A stretch of DNA of 64,000 nt from Natrinema gari JCM 14663 (lineage in GTDB: Archaea; Halobacteriota; Halobacteria; Halobacteriales; Natrialbaceae): contig NZ_AOIJ01000079.1 in NCBI RefSeq assembly GCF_000337175.1, positions 62,341 through 126,340 on the forward strand, written 5' to 3'. Made by a program: the position numbers and the translations under genes. This document shows, in pieces, positions 9,908 to 19,421 of this stretch. The notes under the pieces are model-generated. The model saw only the letters and a program-made list of their open reading frames with translations, ran no database searches and had not been told where the DNA came from. Position 1 is the first letter of the stretch. Each line of letters opens with the position of its first letter.

Positions 9908-10090
9908 TCACTCGACGACCGACTCCTCGTAGAAGCGGTTGAACGCGTCCCGCCAGGATTCGGGCTCGTCGCCCTCCGGCTGGTGTTCGACCGGGACATC
10001 GGCGAACCCACAGTGGGGACACGCGACCGTCGACATCTCTCCGAGGGAGAGCTCTTCGACGGATCCCCCACACCGTGGACACTGCTCCAT
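9908..10090 (-). CDS. 60-residue zinc-ribbon protein
   Basis: A tiny protein with one zinc ribbon: Cys4-x2-Cys7 and Cys24-x2-Cys27 (CPRCGG and CPHCGF), followed by a charged helix. Such single-ribbon proteins are abundant in haloarchaea; some are needed for motility or biofilm regulation, but this one has no known role. It lies convergent to the actin gene with a 60 bp gap. The ATG at 10090 is immediately followed by the first ribbon half, so the start is secure. Confidence 0.75.
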   Translation of the reverse strand: MEQCPRCGGSVEELSLGEMSTVACPHCGFADVPVEHQPEGDEPESWRDAFNRFYEESVVE

Positions 10091-10257
10091 ACGTGTAATT
10101 TTCCCGGAGCGTCCTTAACTCTATGCGAACCTGTCGCGGCGCGGAAGCGTTCCCGTCGGGCCGACTCGTCGGCTCCGCGGACGGCAGCAGGTCGTCCGGC
10201 GTATTACTACTGCGAATTCAATAACCTTTTTGTATGCAGCCTATGTATGGTGCGGCA

Positions 10258-10653
10258 ATGAGTACGACGTCGTCCCACGGCTCCACGATCGATCGCTGTC
10301 ACCCCGCAGATGCCACGCCGGTTACCATCGAGGCCGCAGCGCTCGAGTCGACGGCACCGGAGTACCTCCGCGATCTCAAGGAGCGACTGACCGATGAGGG
10401 ACTGGTCCCCGCCGAACTGACCGTCGACGCGTGTTTCGACGAGGACTGCTCGCTCGCGACGCAGGCGGAAGTGGATCGCATCCGCGGCTACGTCCGTGCC
10501 GGGTCCTTCCTCGGCGTCGGCACGGTGACCGTCACCGTCGATGGCGTCGCGGACCCCGAGAAGGTCCGCCCCGCGCTGGCGGCCTGTGCGGAACGAGCCG
10601 ACCGCGACGGGATCGCGTTCGCTCTCGAGGGACCCATCGCCGTCGACGCGTGA
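10258..10653 (+). CDS. Uncharacterised acidic protein translationally linked to a METTL5-like methyltransferase
   Basis: About 131 residues from the ATG at 10258; an upstream in-frame ATG at 10234 is possible. It has an alternating alpha/beta pattern with two conserved-looking Cys (in DACFDEDCS) and another in ALAACAERA, and no signal or membrane segment. The stop codon lies one base before the ATG of the downstream methyltransferase, so the two are co-transcribed and probably translationally coupled. I do not recognise the family; partnership with the methyltransferase is inferred from spacing only. Confidence 0.65.
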   Translation: MSTTSSHGSTIDRCHPADATPVTIEAAALESTAPEYLRDLKERLTDEGLVPAELTVDACFDEDCSLATQAEVDRIRGYVRAGSFLGVGTVTVTVDGVADPEKVRPALAACAERADRDGIAFALEGPIAVDA

Positions 10654-10654
10654 G

Positions 10655-11302
10655 ATGACCGGACCCTCGCGACGGACGCTCGCTCGCCGTCTCGAGTCGA
10701 TCGTGGACTTTGCTGACCCCGCGGCCGACCTCGAGCAGTATCTGACGCCGGCGGAGCTTGCGGCCCACATCTGTCATCTGGCCGGGTTGCACGACGACCT
10801 CGAACGGCGCGTCGTCGATCTCGGAACGGGAACCGGGATGCTCGCGATCGCGGCGTCGCTGGCCGGTGCCCGCCGGGTGGCGGGGATCGACGTGGACTCG
10901 GGAGCCCTCGACCTGGCTCGACGAAACGAGCGGACGGTTCTGGACGGACACGGAGCGGGCAGCGATCGCACTCTCGAGTGGCTCCGCGGGGACGTCACTC
11001 GGCATCCGTTCTCGGTGACCGACGCGACCGTGGTCTCGAACCCCCCGTTCGGTGCCCAACGCGGGAACCGACACGCGGATCGGGACTTTCTCGAGACGGC
11101 CGAAGAGATCGCGAACGTCTCCTATACGATCCACAACGAGGGGAGTCAGTCGTTCGTCGAATCCTACGCCGCGGACGCCGGTGGCGAGGTGACACACGCG
11201 TTCCGCGCCGCGTTCCCGATCGCGAAGCGGTTCGCGTTTCACACCGAAGCCGAGGCAACGCTCGAGGCCGAAGTCTTCCGGATCGAGTGGGAGACGGCTT
11301 AG
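10655..11302 (+). CDS. METTL5-like RNA N6-adenine methyltransferase
   Basis: A 215-residue class I SAM-dependent methyltransferase. The SAM loop DLGTGTG is at 55-61 and the adenine-methylation motif NPPFG at 129-133, with the family's QYLTPAELAAH before the first strand. Eukaryotic METTL5 makes m6A in 18S rRNA; the archaeal members are thought to act on rRNA or other structured RNA. The start at 10655 follows the preceding stop at once, and the longer upstream frame to 10541 merely shadows the previous gene. Eukaryotic METTL5 needs a TRMT112 partner; none is encoded nearby. Confidence 0.85.
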   Translation: MTGPSRRTLARRLESIVDFADPAADLEQYLTPAELAAHICHLAGLHDDLERRVVDLGTGTGMLAIAASLAGARRVAGIDVDSGALDLARRNERTVLDGHGAGSDRTLEWLRGDVTRHPFSVTDATVVSNPPFGAQRGNRHADRDFLETAEEIANVSYTIHNEGSQSFVESYAADAGGEVTHAFRAAFPIAKRFAFHTEAEATLEAEVFRIEWETA

Positions 11303-11838
11303 GTTCGTTCGGGGCGAATCCCGGGGCCGGAATTACCGCGGTCGCTGTCGGCGACGCGCCGAGCGCTGACACCCACGAGATAGCTGCCCACTGCGAGCGG
11401 AAGGCCGATGACGATCGCAGCGCCCGCCCCATCGGCGAACGCTTCCGGTAGCGAGACGACCACCGTCATGTGTCCGACCGTGTATTCGATTCCGTACCGA
11501 GCGAGTCCGACGCCGAACGGGACGCTGGCGACCAGCGCGACCGTCGGGACGAACCCGCCGGTGATGGCGGCGCTTACAGCGCCGATGCCGACGACCAGAC
11601 AGGTCGCGGCCACGACCTCGACGTGGAATTCGGCACCGGTCCACGTTTCGACGACGAGGTCGGCGACGCGGCTGCTCCCGATCGTCATCCCGACACCTGC
11701 TGCGACTGCGAGGGCGAGTATGGCCGCGAGGACGCCGACGGCCAGGGATGCGACGGGACGGCGACCGATGAGCCAAGGTGAGACGACCGAGGCGAGCGAC
11801 CGGCCCCGTTTGCGGAGCTGACTGGCATCAAATGGCAT
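11299..11838 (-). CDS. Small multi-pass membrane protein
   Basis: About 179 residues with roughly five hydrophobic helices (near 28-50, 75-95, 98-118, 125-140, 145-165) and a basic N-terminus (RKRGRS). The ATG at 11838 was chosen because a TATA-like TTTTTAGTA lies about 27 bp upstream; the reading frame continues further upstream only as Arg-rich noise. It overlaps the end of the convergent methyltransferase gene by 4 bp. No family is recognised; no transport motif is visible. Confidence 0.6.
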   Translation of the reverse strand: MPFDASQLRKRGRSLASVVSPWLIGRRPVASLAVGVLAAILALAVAAGVGMTIGSSRVADLVVETWTGAEFHVEVVAATCLVVGIGAVSAAITGGFVPTVALVASVPFGVGLARYGIEYTVGHMTVVVSLPEAFADGAGAAIVIGLPLAVGSYLVGVSARRVADSDRGNSGPGIRPERT

Positions 11839-11900
11839 GCATCTAACTACTCCGTCCATTACTAAAAAGTAACTGTTACACGCCCACGATGGGACCGCGA

Positions 11901-13745
11901 TTATCCGACCGCGCCGTACGTCTCTTCGCTCGCGATCGCGACTCGCGTTCCGTCGGCGGCCGCGTAGATCGACTCGTCTTCGCGGTCGAAGGTGAGTCCG
12001 CCCGCCGTCGTCGTCTCGTTTGCAGCCGGCACCGTCGTCGTCGCGACCCCATCGGTCTCGGTCGGTGTTACCTCGAGGACGAACTCCCCATCGTCGGAAC
12101 TGATCGTCACGTTCCGGCCGGCGATCTGTGCCTCCGCCCGGGACTCGTTTGACTCGTGTGCGAGCCGTCGGTCCTCGCCGTCTGCCCACAGCCAGACCTG
12201 ATAGACGGTCTCGTTGCCGACGGGTTCCCACCCGGTTCGCTCGACGTGGACCGCTTCGCGCCAGCCGGGACCGCCGACGTACACCGTCTCCTCGCCGGTG
12301 AAGGAGAGCCGCTGGGCGCTGACCGCCTCGAGCCAGATCTCGCGTCGCTCACTCGCGACGATCACCCCGCTCGAGTCGAGACCCGCGTCGCTCTCGATGG
12401 CTTCGACGCCGATTCCGGTCACGAGCCCGTTCGGAACGCCCTCGACGTACTCGACGGTGTAATCCTCGATCTCGACGGCCGCGTTCGATGCCGCCGTCGC
12501 GTCCTCGACGACCAGGAAATTGGCGGGGATGGCGATGCCGGCGACGACCGCGAGGACGCCGATGACCGCGAGGAACGCGGTCCGTCTGCGGGTGAGGCCA
12601 AGCAGCGAACTCGAGTCACGGGCCCGCGATCGGGTTCCCGCGATGATCTCGCGAATCCGGTCGACATGAGCCGCGACGACGCCGTCGCCGTCGGTGTCGC
12701 CCGCCAACTCGAGTGGCCGATCGATCGCCGACGGAGTCCCGCCGTCGGACCGGGAGGACTGTCGCTGCGCTCGCGCGAGCAGGCGTTCGAGTCGCTCGGG
12801 GATGACCGGGTTCTCCGACGCGGTCATCGAGAGGGTGACCACGAGCGCGAGTATCGAGACGACGGCGACGCCTGGACCCTGAAAGAGGACGTACGAATCG
12901 TCGCCGCCGAACCAGTAGATCGCCCACAGTCGCTTCGAGAACCCGAAGAGGAGGACGGCAAGCCAGAGTCGCAGCGGGTTCGGGCGGGTCCCCCGACGCT
13001 CGAGGAGCGCGATCCCGAGGACGAAACCGAGAAAGAGACCGAGCGCATGGCCCTGGATGGCGATCCCGGCCCACGACGGCGGCGATGGGGGACTTGGCTG
13101 GGCGGTGTATACCCTGATCGGGTCCTGCAGCGCGTAATAGAGGCGCAACACGACGTTCTGGACGCCGAGCATCCCGACGATCGTCGCGATCGGATAGTGG
13201 ACGATGGCGAAGCCGGCGAACGCGAAGACGACGCCGGAGAAGCCGATCACGGGACCGAGCGCGAACAGGCTCGTCACCAGACCGACGGCGACGACCGCCA
13301 GCGGAAACACCGCGACGGCACGGACTCGCGGATCGGTTCGCCACGAGCCAGCCCGTTCCGAGTCGCGCCCGTCCGGATAGTGACCCCAGGCGTATTCGGC
13401 CAGCGGTGCGACGACCACCGTTCCGGCGAGGTTCCCGACGAGGTGGCCGGGGCCGGCGTGGGAAAACGCCGCCGTGACCATCCCGAGCGGATAGAAGTAC
13501 GACCAGGTCCGGTAGGGGATCGTCACCGGCTCGTCGACGTTCGTGAGCCCGTCCTGTACGAAGAGATAGACACAGACCACGAACGCGATGACCACGAGCG
13601 ATCCCCACGGGACGCCGTAAACGAATCGCGACTGGAGCACGTCACGCCAGCGCCGAGCCGGCCGGTGGACCCGCCGTACGACGGCGATCGACCCCACCAG
13701 CGCCGCGGCGACGAGGACCGTCAGCAGGGCCGCAAGCGAGCGCAT
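11901..13745 (-). CDS. Rhomboid-family intramembrane serine protease with C-terminal extension
   Basis: A 614-residue membrane protein. The rhomboid core covers about 45-290: HLVGN (101-105) is the N-terminal half of the oxyanion region, GFSG (168-171) carries the catalytic Ser170, and the catalytic His233 is in GHALG. After a hydrophilic segment (about 320-385) comes a further helix (about 388-412) and a 200-residue, Thr/Glu-rich, probably extracellular domain with beta character. Rhomboids cut membrane-anchored substrates within the bilayer. The C-terminal extension is unusual for the core family and might present or recognise substrate. Confidence 0.85.
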   Translation of the reverse strand: MRSLAALLTVLVAAALVGSIAVVRRVHRPARRWRDVLQSRFVYGVPWGSLVVIAFVVCVYLFVQDGLTNVDEPVTIPYRTWSYFYPLGMVTAAFSHAGPGHLVGNLAGTVVVAPLAEYAWGHYPDGRDSERAGSWRTDPRVRAVAVFPLAVVAVGLVTSLFALGPVIGFSGVVFAFAGFAIVHYPIATIVGMLGVQNVVLRLYYALQDPIRVYTAQPSPPSPPSWAGIAIQGHALGLFLGFVLGIALLERRGTRPNPLRLWLAVLLFGFSKRLWAIYWFGGDDSYVLFQGPGVAVVSILALVVTLSMTASENPVIPERLERLLARAQRQSSRSDGGTPSAIDRPLELAGDTDGDGVVAAHVDRIREIIAGTRSRARDSSSLLGLTRRRTAFLAVIGVLAVVAGIAIPANFLVVEDATAASNAAVEIEDYTVEYVEGVPNGLVTGIGVEAIESDAGLDSSGVIVASERREIWLEAVSAQRLSFTGEETVYVGGPGWREAVHVERTGWEPVGNETVYQVWLWADGEDRRLAHESNESRAEAQIAGRNVTISSDDGEFVLEVTPTETDGVATTTVPAANETTTAGGLTFDREDESIYAAADGTRVAIASEETYGAVG

Positions 13746-13846
13746 GTCCCGTGGTTCGAACGGGGGCGTATAGTGATTTGCCTTCAGCGACCCGCGCGAG
13801 CGGCGGCTTCGAAAGGTACAAACAACCGACGACCGGAGTGGATGAC

Positions 13847-14131
13847 ATGGAACTGCGGGTCACCGAGAGCACCGAGAACGAACTCTCGATCGAAATCGCC
13901 GGCGAGGACCACACCTTCATGAACGTACTCAAAGGCGCACTGCTCGAGCACGACGACGTGAGTGCAGCGACCTACGACGTCAACCCCGAACAGTCGGGCG
14001 GCCAGACCGAGCCCATCCTGACCATCAAGACCGAGAACGATGCCGACCCCCTCGAGTGTCTCGAGGACGGGGCCGTGACGGTTCGCGAGAAAGCGAACTC
14101 GTTCAAGAACGCGTTCGAAGCGGCCGCCTGA
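13847..14131 (+). CDS. rpo11: RNA polymerase subunit Rpo11 (RpoL)
   Basis: A 94-residue subunit of archaeal RNA polymerase, homologous to eukaryotic Rpb11 and the bacterial alpha N-terminal domain; it pairs with Rpo3 to nucleate assembly. Diagnostic is the family segment [13 protein letters not shown] followed by PILTIKT. The ATG at 13847 gives the normal length; the frame upstream to 13751 is not family-like. It lies divergent from the rhomboid gene and is followed by a U-rich terminator candidate. Confidence 0.93.
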   Translation: MELRVTESTENELSIEIAGEDHTFMNVLKGALLEHDDVSAATYDVNPEQSGGQTEPILTIKTENDADPLECLEDGAVTVREKANSFKNAFEAAA

Positions 14132-14181
14132 AACGCAGCCATCGGCGGCGAACCGATCGTCCGATTCGATTTCGGCGCTCG

Positions 14182-14186
14182 TTTTT
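14182..14186 (+). terminator. T-run terminator of rpo11
   Basis: A run of five T after a GC-rich stretch, about 50 bp past the rpo11 stop and just before the convergent gene ends. Archaeal polymerases commonly terminate at such oligo-T tracts. Confidence 0.4.
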
Positions 14187-14224
14187 ATCCGAGTCACGTT
14201 CCCTCTCCGTCGCCGCGCTCCTCG

Positions 14225-15106
14225 TCAGCACGTCGCGTAAAAGGCGTAGATGTCCCCGTTCGGGGCGACGTGAACGTCGACGCCCTCCGCGTCGAACCCG
14301 GTTCGCATCGCGTCGCCGTACCGCGAGAGGGACTCCGCGACGATCGCGTCGGCGAGGGCCGCCTCGTCGGAGTAGTCCGCGGGCGAGACGCCCGTAATGA
14401 CGATCGGCCCCTCCTGAGGGATCGCATCGCCACACGCGTGATCGAACCTGCCGGGGTCGACGGTCTCGGGATCGGAGTCCCCGAACTCACGCTTGACGAG
14501 CCGACGGTTCTGGTACTCCGCGTAGGCCGCGAGGCCGCTGTCGTACGTCCGACTCGCGGCTGTGTCCCGTTCGTTCTCGAGTCGGTCATGAATCGCCCCC
14601 TCAGTGGCCTCGAGATCGAGCCCTCCCGACTCGGCCCCGTCCCCGGGCGCGTCCGGCGGTGACGGGTGGCCGATCCCCGGCAGCACCGACGGCGGGACGA
14701 TCCCCGTCGCGAACAGGGCGACGACGATGCCAATGACGACGAAGAGCGGCAGGTAGGGCTTTGCGACCTCGAACCAACTCGGCGTGTCGAGGTCCTGTTC
14801 GAGCCCGTCGTAGGTCTGCTCGACCCGCTCGAGGTCCGGGTTGCCACAGCGCGAACACGGCGGAGTGTTCCGGACGTGTTCCCGGCCGCAGTTCGGACAG
14901 GCCCAGACGTAGTCCGGCCCGGTTTCGACGGTTCCGGACGCGATGGGGTCGCGGTCACCGTCGGGAGCGCCACCGCTCCCGGCCCCGGAGTCGCGTTCCT
15001 CGTCGACGCGAACGATCGCCTTCTCGAAGCTGTTGTGGCCGCAGGCGTCACAGGGTGGGTCATCGTTCGCGTGCGGTTTGCCACACCGCGTACACCGCCA
15101 CTTCAC
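14225..15106 (-). CDS. Membrane protein with two zinc ribbons and a CAP/SCP-like C-terminal domain
   Basis: A 293-residue protein. Two zinc ribbons come first: Cys5-Cys8-Cys19-Cys22 and Cys70-Cys73-Cys84-Cys87. A single transmembrane helix follows at about 119-137, then a Pro/Asp-rich linker and a C-terminal domain (about 165-293) that resembles the CAP/PR-1 family in pattern (helix with HDRLENERD, later VDVHVAPNGDIYAFYATC). The topology would put the ribbons inside and the CAP-like domain outside. CAP assignment is by pattern, not full motif; a membrane-linked sensor or cell-surface role is inference. Confidence 0.7.
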   Translation of the reverse strand: MKWRCTRCGKPHANDDPPCDACGHNSFEKAIVRVDEERDSGAGSGGAPDGDRDPIASGTVETGPDYVWACPNCGREHVRNTPPCSRCGNPDLERVEQTYDGLEQDLDTPSWFEVAKPYLPLFVVIGIVVALFATGIVPPSVLPGIGHPSPPDAPGDGAESGGLDLEATEGAIHDRLENERDTAASRTYDSGLAAYAEYQNRRLVKREFGDSDPETVDPGRFDHACGDAIPQEGPIVITGVSPADYSDEAALADAIVAESLSRYGDAMRTGFDAEGVDVHVAPNGDIYAFYATC

Positions 15107-15201
15107 TACCGAAACGCGGGACCGGGACGAAATAAACGTACTGGATACCCGACCGAATCGCCGAGGTCGCCGACCGCTGGCGATCGGTTTCGAGAACGCC
15201 C

Positions 15202-16017
15202 TCAGAGACGGACGGGAACGCCGTGCTCGTCGAGGTAGGCCTTCGTCTCCGCGATGGAGTACTCGTCGAAGTGGAAAATCGAGGCCGCGAGGCCGGCGTC
15301 GGCACCCGCCTCGGTAAACACGTCGTACATGTCTTCGGGGCTGCCACAGCCCGAGGAGGCGATCACCGGCGTGTCGACGGTGTCACAGACCGCTTCCGTC
15401 AGCGCCAGGTCGTAGCCGTCTTTCGTCCCGTCCTTGTCGATCGAGTTGACGAAGAGTTCGCCCGCGCCGCGGGACTCGGCTTCGGCGGCCCACTCGAGGA
15501 CGTCGATGCCGGTCCCCTCGCGGCCGCCCTTTTTCGTGCACTCGAACCAGCAGGACTCGCCGTCGATCTCGACGTAGTGTTCGCCGTCCTCGTCGAACCG
15601 CCGTCTGGCGTCGACGCTGATGACGATACACTGGTTGCCGAACGCGCGCGCGCCCTCAGTGATCAGTTCGGGCCGCTCGAGCGCGCCGGTGGTGATCGAG
15701 ACCTTGTCCGCGCCGGCCCGTAGCGTTTCCTTGATGTCCGCAGTGGTACGGATGCCGCCGCCCACGGTGAGCGGGATAAAGACCTCATCAGCGACGCGCT
15801 CGACGACCTCGAGCATCGTCTCGCGGCCCTCCGCGGAGGCGGTGATGTCGAGAAAGACGAACTCGTCCGCGCCGGACTCGTTGTAGGCTTTGGCCATCTC
15901 GACCGGATCGCCGGTGTATTGCAGGTCCTCGAAGTTGACGCCGGTGTAGACCGCCGGGTTCCCGTCCTCGTCGAGATCCACGTCGATACACGGGATGACT
16001 CGCTTGGTCAGTACCAT
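15202..16017 (-). CDS. hisF: Imidazole glycerol phosphate synthase cyclase subunit HisF
   Basis: A 271-residue (beta/alpha)8 barrel that condenses PRFAR with ammonia supplied by HisH, giving imidazole glycerol phosphate and AICAR in histidine synthesis. The two catalytic aspartates are visible: Asp12 in PCIDVDLD and Asp136 in ISVDARRR. The phosphate-binding GGGIR (86-90) is also present. The ATG at 16017 gives the family length; the upstream frame to 16167 is noise. hisH and other his genes are not in the window, so the pathway genes are scattered, as usual in haloarchaea. Confidence 0.95.
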   Translation of the reverse strand: MVLTKRVIPCIDVDLDEDGNPAVYTGVNFEDLQYTGDPVEMAKAYNESGADEFVFLDITASAEGRETMLEVVERVADEVFIPLTVGGGIRTTADIKETLRAGADKVSITTGALERPELITEGARAFGNQCIVISVDARRRFDEDGEHYVEIDGESCWFECTKKGGREGTGIDVLEWAAEAESRGAGELFVNSIDKDGTKDGYDLALTEAVCDTVDTPVIASSGCGSPEDMYDVFTEAGADAGLAASIFHFDEYSIAETKAYLDEHGVPVRL

Positions 16018-16102
16018 GTGATTCTTGTCCGATCCTTCGCACCGGTGGTAGTAAAGGGGTCTGGATCGAGCAACGGATGCGACCGTCGTGACGACGCCCT
16101 CG

Positions 16103-17449
16103 TCAGTCCTCGAGCACGCGCGATCGAAACGCATCGACCGCCTCGGGAAGCACCTCGAGGGACGCACGAACGCGCACGTAGTTGCCGTACTCGCTGGTCA
16201 GCGAGACGACGGCGTCGGGGTCCGCGTCGGCTTTCCTTCGGACGGACCGATCGGCCCACCCGAGTCGCTGGACCGTCTCCGCGAGTGCCAACGCCCCGGG
16301 TGATGGGGCAGTGAGTTCGTTTCGCGCCGTCTCCGCTGCCTCGATCGCGGCCTCTCGTTCGGTTCGGATGTCATCGATCGTTTCCGGGAGCGTCACCGAC
16401 TCAGCCGCGATTCGATCCCGAACGACTTCGAACACTCGGAACGCCTGTTCGAACCGAACGGCGTGACGGAGTCCCGTTCCGGGGTCCCCGTCGCTTACCG
16501 CGGTCTTCATCCCCTCCAGTTCGTCCGCGACGGCGCCACCGGTCCGCCACAGGATATGCTCGATGTACGATTCGTCGATATCGCCGACGCCGACCTCGTC
16601 GAACCAGTCGTCGTCCTGTGTGGGAAACTCGACGCTGTCGGCGTGATCGACGCACCGCTCGAGCGCATCGATCAGGACCGACTCGAGGTCGATCGGATCA
16701 TCGAGCGTCGCCTCGTACCGCCGGGCGCAGTGTTCCCAGACATCGGCGGTCGCGGCTGCGGACTCGAGTTCGCCGGCGGCCTCCCCGATGTCGATGACGG
16801 TGGCGGTTTCGTCGATCGCCCACTGTGTGAGGGACCCGACCGCCCGTTCGAGAGCCGCCTCGAGTTGGGAGTAGTAGAGAATCGACCGGAGCAGGTCGTC
16901 GGCGGACCCGCGGTACGTGATCGACGTGCGCTGATCGCGGAGCCGCGGCTGGAGTTCGCCGTGTTCGTCCGCGAGATCGGCTGTCAGCGTCTCGTCGTCG
17001 ATGGCCGCCCACGTCGCCCTCGCCTGTCTGGCCTCGGCGCGGGCACCTCGGAGATCACGAAGGGCGTGATACGACGCGGCTCCCGTCGTGTCGGCCGCCC
17101 CGGCCCGGATCCCGCTGGCCTCGTCCCGCGCGTCGGTGATCGATTCGCGGACGACACCGTTCGGGACCGCCTCGGCGGTGAGCGGGTCGGGGACCGACGC
17201 CAGCAGTTCGTCGACGCGCTTGAGTGCGTCGTCGACCGCGCTCGCGTCGGGCTGGACCGGTATCGGCTTCTCGACCAGTGGCACTGCCGTCGTCAGGATG
17301 CCGTCGATCTTCGACGCGGCGAACGTCCCGTTCGACTCCTCGTCGGTCCATGGGAGGGTACTACAGCCGGCGACGGCGACTCCCGACGCCGTGACGAGCC
17401 CCGCGAGGAACCGCCGTCGATGAGTCGAGCGCCGGTTCGGCCCCGTCAT
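16103..17449 (-). CDS. Tat-exported lipoprotein of unknown function
   Basis: About 448 residues from the ATG at 17449. The N-terminus has a twin-arginine signal (HRRRFLAG) with a hydrophobic core and a lipobox ending in AVAGC, so the protein should be exported folded and anchored by a lipid on Cys. The mature part is almost wholly alpha-helical and acidic, with no recognised domain. Its start codon overlaps the stop of the upstream lipoprotein gene (ATGA), so the two are translated from one message. Confidence 0.75.
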   Translation of the reverse strand: MTGPNRRSTHRRRFLAGLVTASGVAVAGCSTLPWTDEESNGTFAASKIDGILTTAVPLVEKPIPVQPDASAVDDALKRVDELLASVPDPLTAEAVPNGVVRESITDARDEASGIRAGAADTTGAASYHALRDLRGARAEARQARATWAAIDDETLTADLADEHGELQPRLRDQRTSITYRGSADDLLRSILYYSQLEAALERAVGSLTQWAIDETATVIDIGEAAGELESAAATADVWEHCARRYEATLDDPIDLESVLIDALERCVDHADSVEFPTQDDDWFDEVGVGDIDESYIEHILWRTGGAVADELEGMKTAVSDGDPGTGLRHAVRFEQAFRVFEVVRDRIAAESVTLPETIDDIRTEREAAIEAAETARNELTAPSPGALALAETVQRLGWADRSVRRKADADPDAVVSLTSEYGNYVRVRASLEVLPEAVDAFRSRVLED

Positions 17450-18153
17450 TCGCGATTGCCCTCCTCGCTGTCGGTCGCACCCGTGTCGGCGGATCCGTTT
17501 CCGCTCGTGTTCGTCTCGAATCCGTTCCCGGCCACGATGATCGATCCGCGGCACGACGCGCTCTCGGACCGAGAACGACTCGACGGAGCCTCCTCGTACG
17601 GTCGGTGGACCCGAAAGACGACAGCCTGCATTACGTCGGTATCCGCCTCGCAGGGCGTCATCGGATCTTTCAGCGTCCGACAGTACTGTAGACTAAGGTC
17701 GTCGTCCATCGCTTGTACGCCCAACACCTGTCTGTGATAGCAGTCGCCGATAGGACGCTGATTGACGACGATCGACTCGGTCTCGAAATCGGTGTCGGCG
17801 ACGAACTCGCGTATCTCGGTCGCCTCCACGGCGTTCCCGTTGGAGGCAATCCGAAGCGTATCGGCATCGTCGTCGTCGATCACGAAAAACAAGTGATCGT
17901 GTCGCAGTGGTCGATCCTCATCGTCCTCCTGCTGGGCCGCCGCATCGTCCGGATAGATGAATTGTGCGTTGTCGGCCGAGCGCACGAACAGTACGTCGTA
18001 CTCGTGGGTCGATTCGGACACCCGATTCGTGTCGTGGACGGTCTCGCTGTCGCTGGTCGATCCGCCGTTCCCAGAACATCCCGCAACCGCGGTCGAAAGA
18101 CAGCTCCCACCGGCAGCGAGGACCCGCCTGCGGGAGAGCGTCGTGGAGGACAT
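17446..18153 (-). CDS. Second Tat-exported lipoprotein
   Basis: A 235-residue protein starting at the ATG at 18153, whose N-terminus has a twin-arginine motif (SRRRVLAAGG) and a lipobox (AVAGC). The mature part is acidic and beta-rich with several Cys (DCYHR, QYCRTL, TPCEAD, ASCRGS). It ends in a Ser/Asn/Gly-rich tail and overlaps the next gene by four bases. No known domain is recognised. Co-expression with the helical lipoprotein suggests a two-part surface complex, an inference from the overlap. Confidence 0.7.
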   Translation of the reverse strand: MSSTTLSRRRVLAAGGSCLSTAVAGCSGNGGSTSDSETVHDTNRVSESTHEYDVLFVRSADNAQFIYPDDAAAQQEDDEDRPLRHDHLFFVIDDDDADTLRIASNGNAVEATEIREFVADTDFETESIVVNQRPIGDCYHRQVLGVQAMDDDLSLQYCRTLKDPMTPCEADTDVMQAVVFRVHRPYEEAPSSRSRSESASCRGSIIVAGNGFETNTSGNGSADTGATDSEEGNRE

Positions 18154-18270
18154 CGTCCACCGATGGTTACTCGATCGATATATACTTCCGGGTGACAGGA
18201 CGGCCGAGGCGGCATTGCTCAACGCTCCGCTGTAGATGTCTTTAAGGGACCGAGTCGAGAAGGGGCACCT

Positions 18271-18459
18271 ATGACGGACGACACTGCAACCTCCGACGGT
18301 GACGATTCGGGAGCCGACGTCGGTCACGATCTCGCCGCCGACCGAACGACCGCGCCGATGAGCGAGTACTCGGCGCGAGCCGTCCTGATCGGGATACTCG
18401 TCGCACTCGTCGGCTCGGCGATCGCGTTCGGGATACCGCTGCTCGCAGTCGGCGTCTAA
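18271..18459 (+). CDS. 62-residue single-helix membrane protein
   Basis: The protein has an acidic N-terminal half and one or one-and-a-half hydrophobic helices (about 37-60, AVLIGILVALVGSAIAFGI). It matches the look of small haloarchaeal DUF7550-type proteins. The ATG at 18271 stands 117 bp from the divergent lipoprotein start. The function is unknown. Confidence 0.65.
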   Translation: MTDDTATSDGDDSGADVGHDLAADRTTAPMSEYSARAVLIGILVALVGSAIAFGIPLLAVGV

Positions 18460-18460
18460 G

Positions 18461-18688
18461 CTAGAAGACGTATTCGTCGTCGTGGCCCATCATGCCGTCG
18501 TCTTCGAAGCCGGTGCCGCCGGTTGCTCCCTCCTCTTCGTCGGAGGGTCCACTGGTCTTGTAGGCCTTGATGCCCGTCGAAAGGAGGTCCTCGATCGCCT
18601 CCTCGCGGTTGACGAACTCGCCGCGTTCGACCATCTGGGCGATCTGCATCTCGAGGTGTTCCGGTATGGTGATCTCTACTTTCGGCAT
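18461..18688 (-). CDS. Ribbon-helix-helix DNA-binding protein
   Basis: A 75-residue protein whose first 45 residues (KVEITIPEHLEMQI then REEAIEDLLSTGIKAY) match the ribbon-helix-helix fold of CopG-type regulators: one strand that pairs in the dimer, then two helices. The tail is acidic and disordered. It probably works as a dimeric transcription factor; targets are unknown. No toxin gene sits beside it, so an antitoxin role is not supported. Confidence 0.75.
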   Translation of the reverse strand: MPKVEITIPEHLEMQIAQMVERGEFVNREEAIEDLLSTGIKAYKTSGPSDEEEGATGGTGFEDDGMMGHDDEYVF

Positions 18689-18833
18689 CTGATTCGGCTT
18701 TCGGCGAGGGGGTATTTAGGTTTGACGGGGAGTCAACACCGACGAGACGGAGCCCGGTCGCGGTCGAACCGATGGCGTCTCTGGCGGTGCGACGCCGATA
18801 CAGGGACCGCGTGGGTGAGATCCGCGGGCCGAT

Positions 18834-19133
18834 TCAACTGCCACCCATTACCGAGTCGATCGCGTCCCGCAGTTTCGTTCCGGGCTGGGTCAGCGTCTGG
18901 AGTTGTTTGCGCATCCGTCGCTGGTTGAAGTAGCTCGCGAACGCGAGGATCGTCGGGGGCCACAGGCCGACGAACGTCCCGAGTTCGCGTTCGCCCTGAA
19001 TGAAATAATAGTACAGGGCGAGGCCAACCGACGCCGCCGACGCGACGAACGCGGGCCCCATCGCCTGTTCACCGACTTCCGCCGTTGTCTGTCCGGACAT
19101 CTCCCGCTCCGTGAACTGTTCTGTGCTCGCCAT
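18834..19133 (-). CDS. Small two-helix membrane protein
   Basis: A 99-residue protein with two hydrophobic helices (about 28-45 and 52-69) and a basic segment (NQRRMRKQ) followed by an amphipathic C-terminal helix. The ATG at 19133 precedes a polar, acidic N-terminus. No known family; it may be an accessory membrane protein. Composition and length are typical of conserved small haloarchaeal membrane proteins. Confidence 0.6.
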   Translation of the reverse strand: MASTEQFTEREMSGQTTAEVGEQAMGPAFVASAASVGLALYYYFIQGERELGTFVGLWPPTILAFASYFNQRRMRKQLQTLTQPGTKLRDAIDSVMGGS

Positions 19134-19421
19134 GCATCGCTATCCCTCGCCGAGACCGTACTAAGTGGTGGCGAGGGTTTCGCGGGAAACACTCGAGTTG
19201 TCCCCGCTTCGTGACCGTTGCAGTCAGTTTCGAACCCCGTCCCCGGGTGTCAATCGGGTGTTTCCCGTGGACTGCTCCTTCGATCGGTGCGAGATGTGTG
19301 TGCGAGCGATCGATGGCTCCGGCCGTCCTGCATCGCGGCTGCGAACGTGAGCAGTCGCCCGGCGATCGCGTGGCCGACGACGAGGCGTCACATCTACGTC
19401 TTTCGGGACGTATCGACGAGT

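Noticed and set aside
12156..13922. 588-codon frame antisense to the rhomboid gene
   Set aside because: The opposite strand encodes a clear rhomboid with catalytic Ser and His; this frame has no domain.
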